Under the pieces are notes generated by a model. The model was not told where the DNA came from, did not search any database, and saw nothing but the letters and a program-made list of their open reading frames with translations. The position numbers and the translations under genes are program-made. This document shows, piece by piece, positions 8,754 through 17,033 of a stretch of DNA of 64,000 nt. Location of the stretch: NCBI RefSeq assembly GCF_021184045.1, contig NZ_CP073710.1:2304685-2368684 (forward strand). Reading direction: 5' to 3'. Within the stretch, counting starts at the first letter, position 1. Each line of letters begins with the position of its first letter. The DNA comes from Methanococcoides orientis (GTDB taxonomy: Archaea; Halobacteriota; Methanosarcinia; Methanosarcinales; Methanosarcinaceae).

Positions 8754-9928
8754 TGAAATATTTAACAAAGTCCTCTGCAAAAGATAAAAACCAAATTCCG
8801 AAAAAAGGGTTAATCATTTTGATGGGGACTAAAGCATCTTACAGCATTGTCCAGTCTTCGAGGGCGTTACACATTTTTAACGAGATAAAAAAGCATTATC
8901 CTAATACTTATTTAATGTTGCAAAAAAATGAACTAAATGAAGTGTTATTAGAAAATTTAGTACAAATAAAACCTAAAATAGCTATTGATGGTAAATTAAT
9001 TTTGTTGAAAGGAATATTATTTAGATTGCAAATGTCTTTGCAGATATTTCATTTTTTAATATCAAAAAAAATCGATTATGTCCTTTTAAGAGGATATGAT
9101 ACCATTATCTTATATCCTTTCTTAAAACTATTTAATATAAAAATTTATTATGATTTTCATGGAAGATATGATCTTGAACTATCTCAAAAAAAGCGTTTTG
9201 TGCGAGCCTTTATGGTTAAATTGATTAACAAGGTTATTTTTAAACATTCTGATAAAATTATAGTTATAAGTGATGGAGTTAAAGCTCAAATCGAAGAATA
9301 TGCACATAAATGCATCTATTTGCCAAATGGAGTCGATATAGAGAAAATTGAATCGATAGACACGGTGAACCCTATAAATATTCCAGAAGACAAGAAAGTT
9401 ATAGGATTTATTGGGAATTGGGAGCAGGTAATGAAGATTGATGATATATGTGATTCAGTTGATTATTTACGAGATGTTGTTGTTGTAATTGTTGGGCAAG
9501 GTTATCAATATAATAGAATTATCAATAAATATGGTCGAAAAGAAAATGTTATTTTAACTGGGCGCATTGAACAAAATTTAGCATTTTCATTATTGAAAAG
9601 GATGGATATTTGTATTGTCCCTTACGACAAAAATTTTTACATGTCTAAAATAAAGAACTTTTTCTCTAATAGAAAAATATCCGAATATCTTGCAGCAGGA
9701 AAACCAATGGTAATTGCAGATATAGGGGGAATTCCAGGATATTTAAAAGAAAACATTAACTACATAAAATATGATTCTAATAATCCCCAAAATCTTGCTA
9801 ACAAAGTAGAATATTTAATAAATAATACAAGGTTGTATTCACAAATGTCTAATGATAATAGAACATTAGCAAAAGAATTTGATTGGGAGTCAATTGTAAC
9901 AAAATCTGGACTGTTTGATGACCTGTGA
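8753..9928 (+). CDS. GT4-family glycosyltransferase
   Basis: This 391-residue protein has the GT-B organisation: an N-terminal half with LRGYDTIILYPF and YYDFHGRYDLE, a hinge with LPNGVDIEKIE, and a C-terminal donor site with GNWEQVMKI, ILTGRIEQ and EYLAAGKPMVIADIGGIPG. It is lysine- and isoleucine-rich, like its AT-rich surroundings. The start codon overlaps the stop of the membrane protein upstream, so the two are probably made together. Expected role is sugar transfer to a lipid-linked precursor in the cytoplasm. Downstream lies a 280-base gap that contains a decayed acetyltransferase start. Family assignment is solid; donor and acceptor are unknown. Confidence 0.8.
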   Translation: MKYLTKSSAKDKNQIPKKGLIILMGTKASYSIVQSSRALHIFNEIKKHYPNTYLMLQKNELNEVLLENLVQIKPKIAIDGKLILLKGILFRLQMSLQIFHFLISKKIDYVLLRGYDTIILYPFLKLFNIKIYYDFHGRYDLELSQKKRFVRAFMVKLINKVIFKHSDKIIVISDGVKAQIEEYAHKCIYLPNGVDIEKIESIDTVNPINIPEDKKVIGFIGNWEQVMKIDDICDSVDYLRDVVVVIVGQGYQYNRIINKYGRKENVILTGRIEQNLAFSLLKRMDICIVPYDKNFYMSKIKNFFSNRKISEYLAAGKPMVIADIGGIPGYLKENINYIKYDSNNPQNLANKVEYLINNTRLYSQMSNDNRTLAKEFDWESIVTKSGLFDDL

Positions 9929-10013
9929 GTTGTTAATATTTTATATAATTCAGAGTTATTGATAAGCAAGTTTAGATCACGATTCAGAAGCCTTTCAAAT
10001 AATGGTGGTTGTA

Positions 10014-10185
10014 ATGATTAAAACAAAACAGCATTATGAGTACAATTTAGAAGCAGATAAGATAGCCCTTGGAGAAAAATAAAAAACCCTTTTTTGGTGA
10101 TAAAGTATGAAAATTTGAAAGGATGTTAAGGAAAGTGGAATACTGTCACAATTGTAAAAATAAATCTGCATATTATTTTTAAAAA
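10014..10185 (+). pseudogene. Relic N-terminus of a serine-acetyltransferase-like gene
   Basis: From ATG 10014, preceded by a GGTGG site, the frame reads MIKTKQHYEYNLEADKIA and ends at TAA 10080-10082. Shifting frame restores KNPFFGDKV, then a TGA where a Trp is expected, then KFERMLRKVEYCHNCK. The intact gene at 21698-22273 begins MIRSKQHYTFYLEADRVA and continues KNPFFGDKIWKFERLLRKVEYYHNCK, so this is the N-terminal piece of a paralogue that has lost its catalytic hexapeptide domain. One frameshift and at least two stops are present (TAA and TGA, not TAG, so pyrrolysine cannot rescue it). Confidence 0.75.
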
Positions 10186-10212
10186 TTATTCTTATCAGTA
10201 CGAGGTTTTGTC

Positions 10213-11277
10213 ATGAAAATACTATCAGTTATCGGTGCTCGGCCACAATTTATAAAATGTGCTCCACTTTCCCGTAAACTAAGAGAATCACATGAAGAGA
10301 TACTTGTCCATACAGGACAACACTATGATCCAAAAATGTCTGATATTTTCTTCAAAGAACTGGGAATTCCGGAACCGGATTACAATCTTGGTATTGGTTC
10401 CGCTACACAAGGTGAACAAACAGGTAAAATGTTGATGGAGATCGAGAAACTTCTCATTAATGAAGAGCCTGATATAGTATTGGTATATGGTGATACAAAT
10501 TCTACTATTGCAGGTTCTCTTGCAGCTTCCAAGCTTCAGATTCATGTAGCTCATGTTGAGGCTGGTCTCCGATCATTTGACAGGACTATGCCTGAAGAGA
10601 TCAATCGCATAGTTACAGACCATATTTCAAATCTATTGTTCTGTCCTACAAGAACAGCAGTAACAAATCTTGAAAACGAAGGTATTACTGATGGTGTTCA
10701 CAATGTTGGTGATGTGATGATGGATGCACTGCATTACAACATAAAGGTAGCAGAGGAAAAGTCCACGATACTTGATGATTTGAACCTTTCTCATCAGGAT
10801 TTTATGGTTGCAACTATACATCGTGCTTCAAATACAGATGACATTGAAAATCTATCATCCATTGTGAAAGCTTTTTGTAGTGTGGATGCTAATATTTTAT
10901 TCCCTGTACATCCAAGGACTAAGAAATGTCTCCAACAGTATGGGCTTTGGGATAAGCTGCGTGAAAATGTAAATGTCATATCTCCTCTCGGTTATCTTGA
11001 TATGTTAAAGCTCATGTCTAGTTCTAGGAAGATTCTTACCGATTCTGGGGGCGTACAGAAAGAGGCTTATGTGCTTGGTGTTCCCTGTATTACGATGCGC
11101 AATAACACCGAGTGGGTGGAAACAGTGGACGATGGGTGGAATGTGTTGGTTGGAGCAGATTGCGGTTTGATCATTGATGCTATTAATGGATTTGAAGGTA
11201 CAGGTATGAAAGGAAATATGTTTGGATTCGGAGATGCTTGTGAGATGATATATAAAATTATATCTTCAAGAATTTAA
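10213..11277 (+). CDS. wecB: UDP-N-acetylglucosamine 2-epimerase (non-hydrolysing)
   Basis: The 354-residue protein is a full-length non-hydrolysing epimerase that interconverts UDP-GlcNAc and UDP-ManNAc in the cytoplasm. Family landmarks are all visible: GARPQFIKCAP at the N-terminus, HTGQHYD, YGDTNST near residue 96, HVEAGLRSFD, PEEINRIVTDHIS, HPRTKK and the UDP-binding TDSGGVQKEA near residue 278. The product is normally oxidised to UDP-ManNAcA by WecC, and the only trace of such a dehydrogenase in this window is the relic at about 4000-4224. A 20-bp perfect tandem repeat covers its stop codon (11261-11300). Start is ATG 10213 after GAGG. Function is well supported. Confidence 0.92.
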   Translation: MKILSVIGARPQFIKCAPLSRKLRESHEEILVHTGQHYDPKMSDIFFKELGIPEPDYNLGIGSATQGEQTGKMLMEIEKLLINEEPDIVLVYGDTNSTIAGSLAASKLQIHVAHVEAGLRSFDRTMPEEINRIVTDHISNLLFCPTRTAVTNLENEGITDGVHNVGDVMMDALHYNIKVAEEKSTILDDLNLSHQDFMVATIHRASNTDDIENLSSIVKAFCSVDANILFPVHPRTKKCLQQYGLWDKLRENVNVISPLGYLDMLKLMSSSRKILTDSGGVQKEAYVLGVPCITMRNNTEWVETVDDGWNVLVGADCGLIIDAINGFEGTGMKGNMFGFGDACEMIYKIISSRI

Positions 11278-11300
11278 GTATATCTTCAAGAATTTAAGTA
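11261..11300 (+). repeat. 20-bp perfect tandem duplication across the wecB stop
   Basis: Two identical 20-bp units abut at 11261-11280 and 11281-11300; a third partial copy (TATCTT) follows. The first unit holds the last codons and TAA of wecB. It is AT-rich and looks like a slippage duplication that left the reading frame intact. Confidence 0.9.
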
Positions 11301-11367
11301 TATCTTTAATAATTATTTATTTACTATTAAGTTTTCAAAATTATATCTTGATTTAATCGGGTATCTA

Positions 11368-12831
11368 ATGTCAAAAACTAAATTCATCAAAGATGTAGGT
11401 CTTATAGGTATTACTCAGGTAATTACAAGTCTTGGCGCCTTTTTACTTTTGCCTATCATCACTAAATCTCTTGGTACGTATTATTATGGAATGTGGGCCC
11501 AGATACATGTGACCATTGGCCTGTTGACGCCTCTTGCTATGATGGGGCTTTCTATGGGATTCATGCGCTTTTTTTCTTCTGTAACTGATAAGGAAATAAT
11601 CAAAGAAGGCTTATATTCGATTTTGATTTTCATAGTTTGCTCAAGTCTTCTTTTTTCATCGATCTTGTTTTTTTCAGCAGATTTACTGGCTTCTATCTTT
11701 TTCCAGGATCAAAATGCTTCTTATTTTCTCAGGATAGCATCATTTCTCATCTTTTTCAATGCTACTAATATGATCACTCTTTTTTATTTCCGTGTGTTTA
11801 GGCAAATTAATATATTTTCTTACTTTTCCATTTTTAAAAGTTTGGGAACATTGATTCTTGCAATGTTATTTTTATGGGCAGGATTTGGTTTATTTGGTTT
11901 AATTCTAGCTTTTTTAATAATTCAATTTATTCTTTTCATTGTTTCAATGTATGGGATCATCTCACAAATTGGTTTCATCTTTCCAAAGTTCATTTACATA
12001 AGAGAATATTTACGATTCTCTTTGCCACTGACACCAAATTCTCTGATAAGATGGATCACGGATTCAAGTGACAAATATATGGTAACTTATTTTCTTGGCC
12101 TTGGAAGTGTAGGTATTTATTCTGCAGCCTATTCGATAGGTTGGTTGATCCACTTATTCATCTCTCCAATTCAGGTTATTTTATATCCTGAATTGTCCAA
12201 ACTTTACGATGAGGGAAAAGAAGATCAGGTTAAATTATATTTGTCATATTCGATGAAATATTTTTTGATGATTGCAATTCCGGCGGTTTTTGGTTTGACA
12301 GCTTTGGGAAAACCTTTATTGGAAATTTTGACCAATTCTGATTTTGTATCAGGAAGTATTGTTATACCATTTATTGCTCTTTCTGGAGTATTAGCTGGTG
12401 TATTTCAGATATTGATTAATATAACACATCTTGTGAAAGATACAAAGTTTAACTTATACATTTATCTCATAGCTGCAACTTTCAATATTATTTTAAATTT
12501 AATATTAATACCTAAAATTGGTATTTTAGGTGCAGCCATATCCACGATGATATCATTTATTGTGATGGTGATTATCTGTATTTATGTAACATTCAAACAT
12601 ATTAAATTTAGTTTGAATTTTATTTTTATAGCAAAATGCATACTATCATCTTTGATAATGTATGTTTTTGTTTCATCTTATGAATCAACAAACTATTTGT
12701 TAATTTTGTCAGAAACAATAATTGGGGTAATAATTTATTTCTTTGTGATGTATTCTATCAAAAGTTTCAATCAATATGAATTAAACCAGGCAAAAAAAAT
12801 ATTAATTAATGTGAAGAAAATGTTAAAATAA
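11368..12831 (+). CDS. Polysaccharide flippase (Wzx/MATE-like, MOP superfamily)
   Basis: This 487-residue protein has about 12-14 hydrophobic spans spread over the whole length. The N-terminus (FIKDVGLIGITQVITSLGAF, PIITKSLGTYYYGMW) and the mid-protein LRFSLPLTPNSLIRWITDSSDKY are typical of Wzx-type polysaccharide biosynthesis proteins, which flip lipid-linked oligosaccharides across the membrane. It follows the epimerase by 90 bases in the same orientation. Its substrate is probably the glycan built by the glycosyltransferases upstream. It is the last intact plus-strand gene before a 900-base decayed region. Family is well supported; the substrate is inferred. Confidence 0.85.
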   Translation: MSKTKFIKDVGLIGITQVITSLGAFLLLPIITKSLGTYYYGMWAQIHVTIGLLTPLAMMGLSMGFMRFFSSVTDKEIIKEGLYSILIFIVCSSLLFSSILFFSADLLASIFFQDQNASYFLRIASFLIFFNATNMITLFYFRVFRQINIFSYFSIFKSLGTLILAMLFLWAGFGLFGLILAFLIIQFILFIVSMYGIISQIGFIFPKFIYIREYLRFSLPLTPNSLIRWITDSSDKYMVTYFLGLGSVGIYSAAYSIGWLIHLFISPIQVILYPELSKLYDEGKEDQVKLYLSYSMKYFLMIAIPAVFGLTALGKPLLEILTNSDFVSGSIVIPFIALSGVLAGVFQILINITHLVKDTKFNLYIYLIAATFNIILNLILIPKIGILGAAISTMISFIVMVIICIYVTFKHIKFSLNFIFIAKCILSSLIMYVFVSSYESTNYLLILSETIIGVIIYFFVMYSIKSFNQYELNQAKKILINVKKMLK

Positions 12832-12924
12832 TCAAACCGCACTTTTAAAAATTAATTATAATATGTTTATTACAGAGTTTACTATTTGTGAATCATTTCG
12901 GAGGTTCATGAGACAAATACGATA

Positions 12925-13240
12925 CATTAGATTTAAAAATGTAATTACTTATGTTGTCTTCCGAAGAAATTTAATAATTGATTTTTACGTCCCTTGTCCA
13001 GTTCATTTTCCAGTGGGGGTATGTGACCTGAAAACATAATGGGAAAATATTGGGTGGCCTTACTTGGTTTAGTCTTCTGGTTGATATCTCCAAACATTAA
13101 ATGGGATTGAAATTGGAATATGTAAGAATCGTTTTCGGCGTCAAAATTATTCTGCAAACCATAATATTTATAATTTTGATGATCATACTAAGATTCCTCT
13201 GTAATAATAGGCGATATGTTATAGTAGATGCTGATTTTTC
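12925..13240 (+). pseudogene. Possible decayed hexapeptide acyltransferase, plus strand
   Basis: No open frame survives, but pieces in shifting frames resemble a left-handed beta-helix acyltransferase. The clearest, at 13148-13201, reads YSANHNIYNFDDHTKIPL, the loop that in WcaF/LacA-type enzymes contains the active-site His. It is followed by three consecutive stops (TAA TAA TAG). An upstream piece around 12930-13030 (NLIIDFYVPCPVHFPVG) would fit the N-terminal part. The assignment depends on one good motif, so I hold it moderately. Confidence 0.4.
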
Positions 13241-13423
13241 GTCACAAAAAGTTTTCCTTCTATATATTAGTCGAGTTTTGCAAAAATAATCAAAAAATGG
13301 TGTGTATTCAGCTAAATCTGGTTGGTAAATTGTGCTTTATTATACTATTGGAGTTAAATGTCTACGAATTTAAATAATAATATTGCAACAAAACAAAACC
13401 CCACATTTAAATTCTATATCTAA

Positions 13424-13715
13424 TTATTTTAACAGGATTTCGACAGCAATTCCATATATGGGTACATTTATTGTAACTACATACCCTAAAGAATCAACTG
13501 CAATAGGGCCAATGTTCACACCTTTGAGAATCGTACATTTGCTCAAATTTGGGCATTGTCACCAATCTTAATGTTGTCGAAAAATGACAAAAAGCTTTCA
13601 TATAAAAGTTATTTCCAATAAAAATTATGGGATTACCATTGAGTCTGCAGTATGGTTCAATTACAGCTAATCCTGAAAATTCAACACCATAAAATGTACA
13701 ATTATTGTAGATGAT
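13424..13715 (-). pseudogene. Decayed hexapeptide acyltransferase, minus strand
   Basis: Read on the minus strand, the stretch gives YCTFYGVEFSGLAVIEPYC, then NGNPIIFIGNNFYMKAF, then NIKIGDNAQI, and after a frameshift CTILKGVNIG, VVTINVPIYGIAVEILLK and TAA at 13424-13426. The order and spacing match a LbH O-acetyltransferase (family landmarks CTILKGVxIG and VVTKDVPPYxIAVGNPAK). A TGA and at least one frame change break it, and the usual G-N-P of the tail is lost. It is a dead gene, convergent with the other acyltransferase relic in the same gap. Confidence 0.7.
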
Positions 13716-13756
13716 TTATCCTTTTCTTTTCAACAATACTCTCTTTATAATCAACA

Positions 13757-14935
13757 TTATGTAACTTTTAATGCTTTTAAACATATGCTTACAAGACTTT
13801 TAATTATATCTTTACAATCAATTAGAAATGGTTTAATGTCTCTTATATCATATAGTGCAAAATAAGTTTTGTTGGATTTAAATACGTTGTTTAAAAATAT
13901 ACGGTAGTATCCTCTTCTTGCAAGTGTATTTATTACTTCATGCTTCAAATAAACAAAATGGATGTCTTTGTCTTTTATTTGATTTTGTTTTGGTACTTCT
14001 TTTCCAATTGCGTCTAAGTATTGAGTATATTGTAGATTTACTCCTGAGATGTTCCCAACTCTATGCCACATCATTGAGCGAAGGTTTATTTCCATTAATT
14101 TATATTTATCATCCCTGTGATCATACTTAAATTCAGGTTCTGCTATTCCTTTTATGTCCATCCCATCTAATAATATTCTTCCTAAATTCAATACCTCTCC
14201 TGGGGCTTCATTGGAAGCGCTTGAAAAGACCCCAAAATCATCTGGATACTGGGATAGCTTTTTGCCGGTCCATTCATTTAATATTTTTCCACTTTGACTT
14301 CGATATCCTACATATGCATAGATATTTGATCCATTTCCGGGTATTACTTCCGATGCCAAAAATACAATTCCCATCTTTAGATAATTCTGTAATTTTTCTC
14401 TATTATTTTCAAGATCATTTTGATCATTTAATTCTAAATTCCTAAAAACTTGAACTTTTAGATCTTCTCTTTTATTAGGCTTTATTAGTACTGGATATTG
14501 TACTGATGATATTTTATCTATATCTTCAATAGTTTCTATGGTTAATGTTTTTGGATATGGAACTCCAAGTTTTTCACAGTATGAATATTGAACATATTTA
14601 TCAGAAGATTCTAATATATTTTCATAATTGAAAGGCAAAAAACAGAATGATTTGATTTCATAATATATCTTGTGCAAATACTCCAACTCTAGGTCATTTG
14701 TTGGGTATACCACAATTTTTTCATAATCTTGGTGTAGTTTTTTTATTTCTTGGGATAGACTCTCAGGTGTTTTATCAATCAATACAAATCTTTTAATTTT
14801 ATTACTATATGCTCCAACTTTCTTTGTCACATCAAAAAGGATTATATGCTCTACATCCTTTTCATGCAATTCATGTATTATTGAGTATCCGTTGACATAT
14901 CCTCCCAAAACTAGAGCACAGTTGTCGATTTTCAA
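13757..14935 (-). CDS. ATP-grasp family ligase (cassette partner of the deacetylase)
   Basis: The 392-residue protein has the ATP-grasp layout: a Rossmann-like N-terminal domain (LVLGGYVNGYSII), a central segment with YPVLIKPNKRE (ATP-binding Lys) near residue 145, a glycine-containing loop with EVIPGNGSNIYAYVG near 210, and a metal-binding end with KLMEINLRSMMW near 285. Such enzymes join a carboxylate to an amine or thiol using ATP, so this one may attach an amino acid to a sugar acid of the surface glycan. It starts at TTG 14935 after a GGAGGGG site. The deacetylase-like gene lies 39 bases upstream on the same strand; the same pair, partly destroyed, exists at 2798-4000. Fold is well supported, substrate unknown. 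Confidence 0.7.
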   Translation of the reverse strand: MKIDNCALVLGGYVNGYSIIHELHEKDVEHIILFDVTKKVGAYSNKIKRFVLIDKTPESLSQEIKKLHQDYEKIVVYPTNDLELEYLHKIYYEIKSFCFLPFNYENILESSDKYVQYSYCEKLGVPYPKTLTIETIEDIDKISSVQYPVLIKPNKREDLKVQVFRNLELNDQNDLENNREKLQNYLKMGIVFLASEVIPGNGSNIYAYVGYRSQSGKILNEWTGKKLSQYPDDFGVFSSASNEAPGEVLNLGRILLDGMDIKGIAEPEFKYDHRDDKYKLMEINLRSMMWHRVGNISGVNLQYTQYLDAIGKEVPKQNQIKDKDIHFVYLKHEVINTLARRGYYRIFLNNVFKSNKTYFALYDIRDIKPFLIDCKDIIKSLVSICLKALKVT

Positions 14936-14974
14936 GGCAAGTCCCCCTCCAATTTGATATAATATGTTATGTAA

Positions 14975-16021
14975 TTATAACTTATTCGTCCATTCACAAA
15001 TTTCTTTCCCACTTGTCATCCAAGCATCTTTCTCATAACAGTACTTCAATATTTTCTCATAGAATTCCAAATATTCATCTAGCATGTATGTGTTGTGCCA
15101 TAGTATTGTGATAACTCCATTATACTTTGCAACAGTGTCAATAAGCTGTTTTGTAAGATTCCAGGAACTTTTAAAGTCTAATCTCATATAATCTCTGAGA
15201 AGTGTGCAGTCCATGATTGTTAGGGGAATTTCGACTATGTCTATCTCTTTTCCTGTTTTCAGATTTATTGGCCTGAATGGGTGACACATTCCATTTCTAA
15301 AACCTGCACAGTCGTTGTATCCGAATGTTGCATCATATTTTAAACCTGCTTTACTTAGCAACTCCCAGGTTTCAGGAGTTTTGAATCTTAAGAAATGGTT
15401 TCGATATCCGATAACTTTTTTCCCAAGAAAGGATTCAAGCTTATTTTTCTTTTTAAGGAGGTCTTCGTAATTATTGTATGACCTGTGTCCACCATGGAGC
15501 CCTACTTCCCATCCTCTGGCATCTATGAATCTGATCTCGTCTTTGATGTATTGTAGGTCGTAGTTGTAATCCCGTTCTCCTGGATCCAGTGCAAGGAAGT
15601 AGAAACTTGATGTGGCACCATACTTTTCTTCCAGTTTTATCGTTTCACGGAAGTTCCAGTATGGGTGTTTTTTTTTGTCTATTGCATAGGTGGGATATTT
15701 TATTGCACCTTTAATGTCACCTTTAATGCAAGATTTCACGGAATTGAGTGCATAACTTAAATATCTCTGTTTAATTGCGTCAATATCGTGTGTCAGACAG
15801 ACTGCAAATTTTTTCCCATCTGGATATTCTGGTTTAAAGCCATTTTCTACCAGATATTTTGAAACCTTAGGTTCAAAGACATTTCGGTTATTGCTTAAAT
15901 AATGGGGGAATCTACTGTATTTGTCTAATATGTGGGGGTTGTATTCCTCCCTTTTTGTAAAAAGATCCCATAGTTCTTTTTTTTCTTTCAATTTTTCGAT
16001 TAATGTACTATCAGGTATCAT
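14975..16021 (-). CDS. NodB-like polysaccharide deacetylase family protein (cassette copy 2)
   Basis: This 348-residue protein is the same length as, and clearly paralogous to, the plus-strand gene at 2798-3844. The shared landmarks are LTHDIDAI with the metal-binding Asp, GWEVGLHGGHRSY with the His, YRNHFLRFKTPETWELLSK, YDATFGYND and ILWHNTYM near the C-terminus. No signal peptide is seen. It is the first gene of a two-gene minus-strand unit with the ATP-grasp gene downstream. The likely role is deacetylation of a polysaccharide precursor in the cytoplasm, but the substrate cannot be read. Keeping both copies intact while one partner decayed suggests the two are not fully interchangeable, or that the decay is recent. 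Confidence 0.75.
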   Translation of the reverse strand: MIPDSTLIEKLKEKKELWDLFTKREEYNPHILDKYSRFPHYLSNNRNVFEPKVSKYLVENGFKPEYPDGKKFAVCLTHDIDAIKQRYLSYALNSVKSCIKGDIKGAIKYPTYAIDKKKHPYWNFRETIKLEEKYGATSSFYFLALDPGERDYNYDLQYIKDEIRFIDARGWEVGLHGGHRSYNNYEDLLKKKNKLESFLGKKVIGYRNHFLRFKTPETWELLSKAGLKYDATFGYNDCAGFRNGMCHPFRPINLKTGKEIDIVEIPLTIMDCTLLRDYMRLDFKSSWNLTKQLIDTVAKYNGVITILWHNTYMLDEYLEFYEKILKYCYEKDAWMTSGKEICEWTNKL

Positions 16022-17033
16022 ATATTCTCATTGGATGTCTTGCTAACATCCTCTCCTTATAATCTCTCGACAAACTGACCTCTCATCAGTACATTTATCA
16101 GACGATATCACGTTTCTATAATCTACTACGAGAGTCTGATCTTCTCAAACCTGCACTAAATTATACTGTAAAGTGCTGCTCATGCTCTTCAAACAACCCT
16201 CTAGCGTACAACACATATTTTTTTTGGCTACGCTCTTCTCTACAATGACCTATGCCACTACCGGGCATGTCTTCTCTATCTTGATCAGACTTACCCTTAA
16301 ACCCTTTATAATATAAGCTATAAAAATATTTAAGCAAATTGGTTCTCTTCCTTTTGAACTTAGTATAGAAGAAACAAAAATTCTGATAACTTATTAAATT
16401 TGTATGTTGCTGGTGTTACTCTTGTCTTCCGTCGAGGCGATGAAAATTCTGTACTCATTTTATGGCATTTCAAATATCTTTTTTGGTAGTAATACTTCTT
16501 CCGACATATAATTTGACTTCCATCAGGCTTCCCACAAGCCATTGCTTCGATTAGAGCTCTACTTGTTCCTCAATATCGAATGTTACATATATTAGCATTC
16601 ATCCCGAGGTATATAGTTGTCTCGATTGGCATATGTGCCCATTTATAAAAACGCAACTATATTTATTTGTATTTTAGTTTTCAATTTGTTTCTATCTGCT
16701 TATTTTGCTATCGCATCAATGGCGATATTCTATGTTTTTTCCGATTGAATCTCAGATTTATGGTGGCGTTTATGGCCACATATTTGGATTATGTACGCGC
16801 AAAAGGAAACGAATGTATACGCAATGTTCATATGGGTGGACGTCAAAACCGTTATATGCTGACTGTGATGGCGAAGAAAGACAACTTTGGTTTATTATAT
16901 CCAAAGTTTTTGGTAGGGGATATAATTCATAACATTTATATGTAATAATAGCCCTGAACTCCCAATTACTAATATCGAATTGAAATATAATAATACAGCA
17001 TAAATGTTTTACAAGTAAAAATTTGTGATTACT
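16022..17033. other. 1-kb region without an intact gene; possible transposase or other gene relics
   Basis: I find no convincing open frame here. On the minus strand, 16360-16542 encodes a short frame with a zinc-ribbon-like CGKPDG, IICRK and YLKCHKMSTEF pattern, reminiscent of the start of some transposases. On the plus strand around 16700-16935 several overlapping short frames (for example KRMYTQCSYGW) look like pieces of a decayed protein. Neither is strong enough to name. The last 60 bases before 17034 are AT-rich and probably hold the promoter of the secreted protein gene. Confidence 0.35.

Noticed and set aside
10014-10185. Possible rescue of the acetyltransferase relic by suppression
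   Set aside because: Its stops are TAA and TGA, and there is also a frameshift, so tRNA-Pyl cannot restore it.
16360-16542. Definite transposase gene
   Set aside because: Only a short Cys-containing frame is present. The match to a transposase zinc ribbon is too weak to name an IS family.
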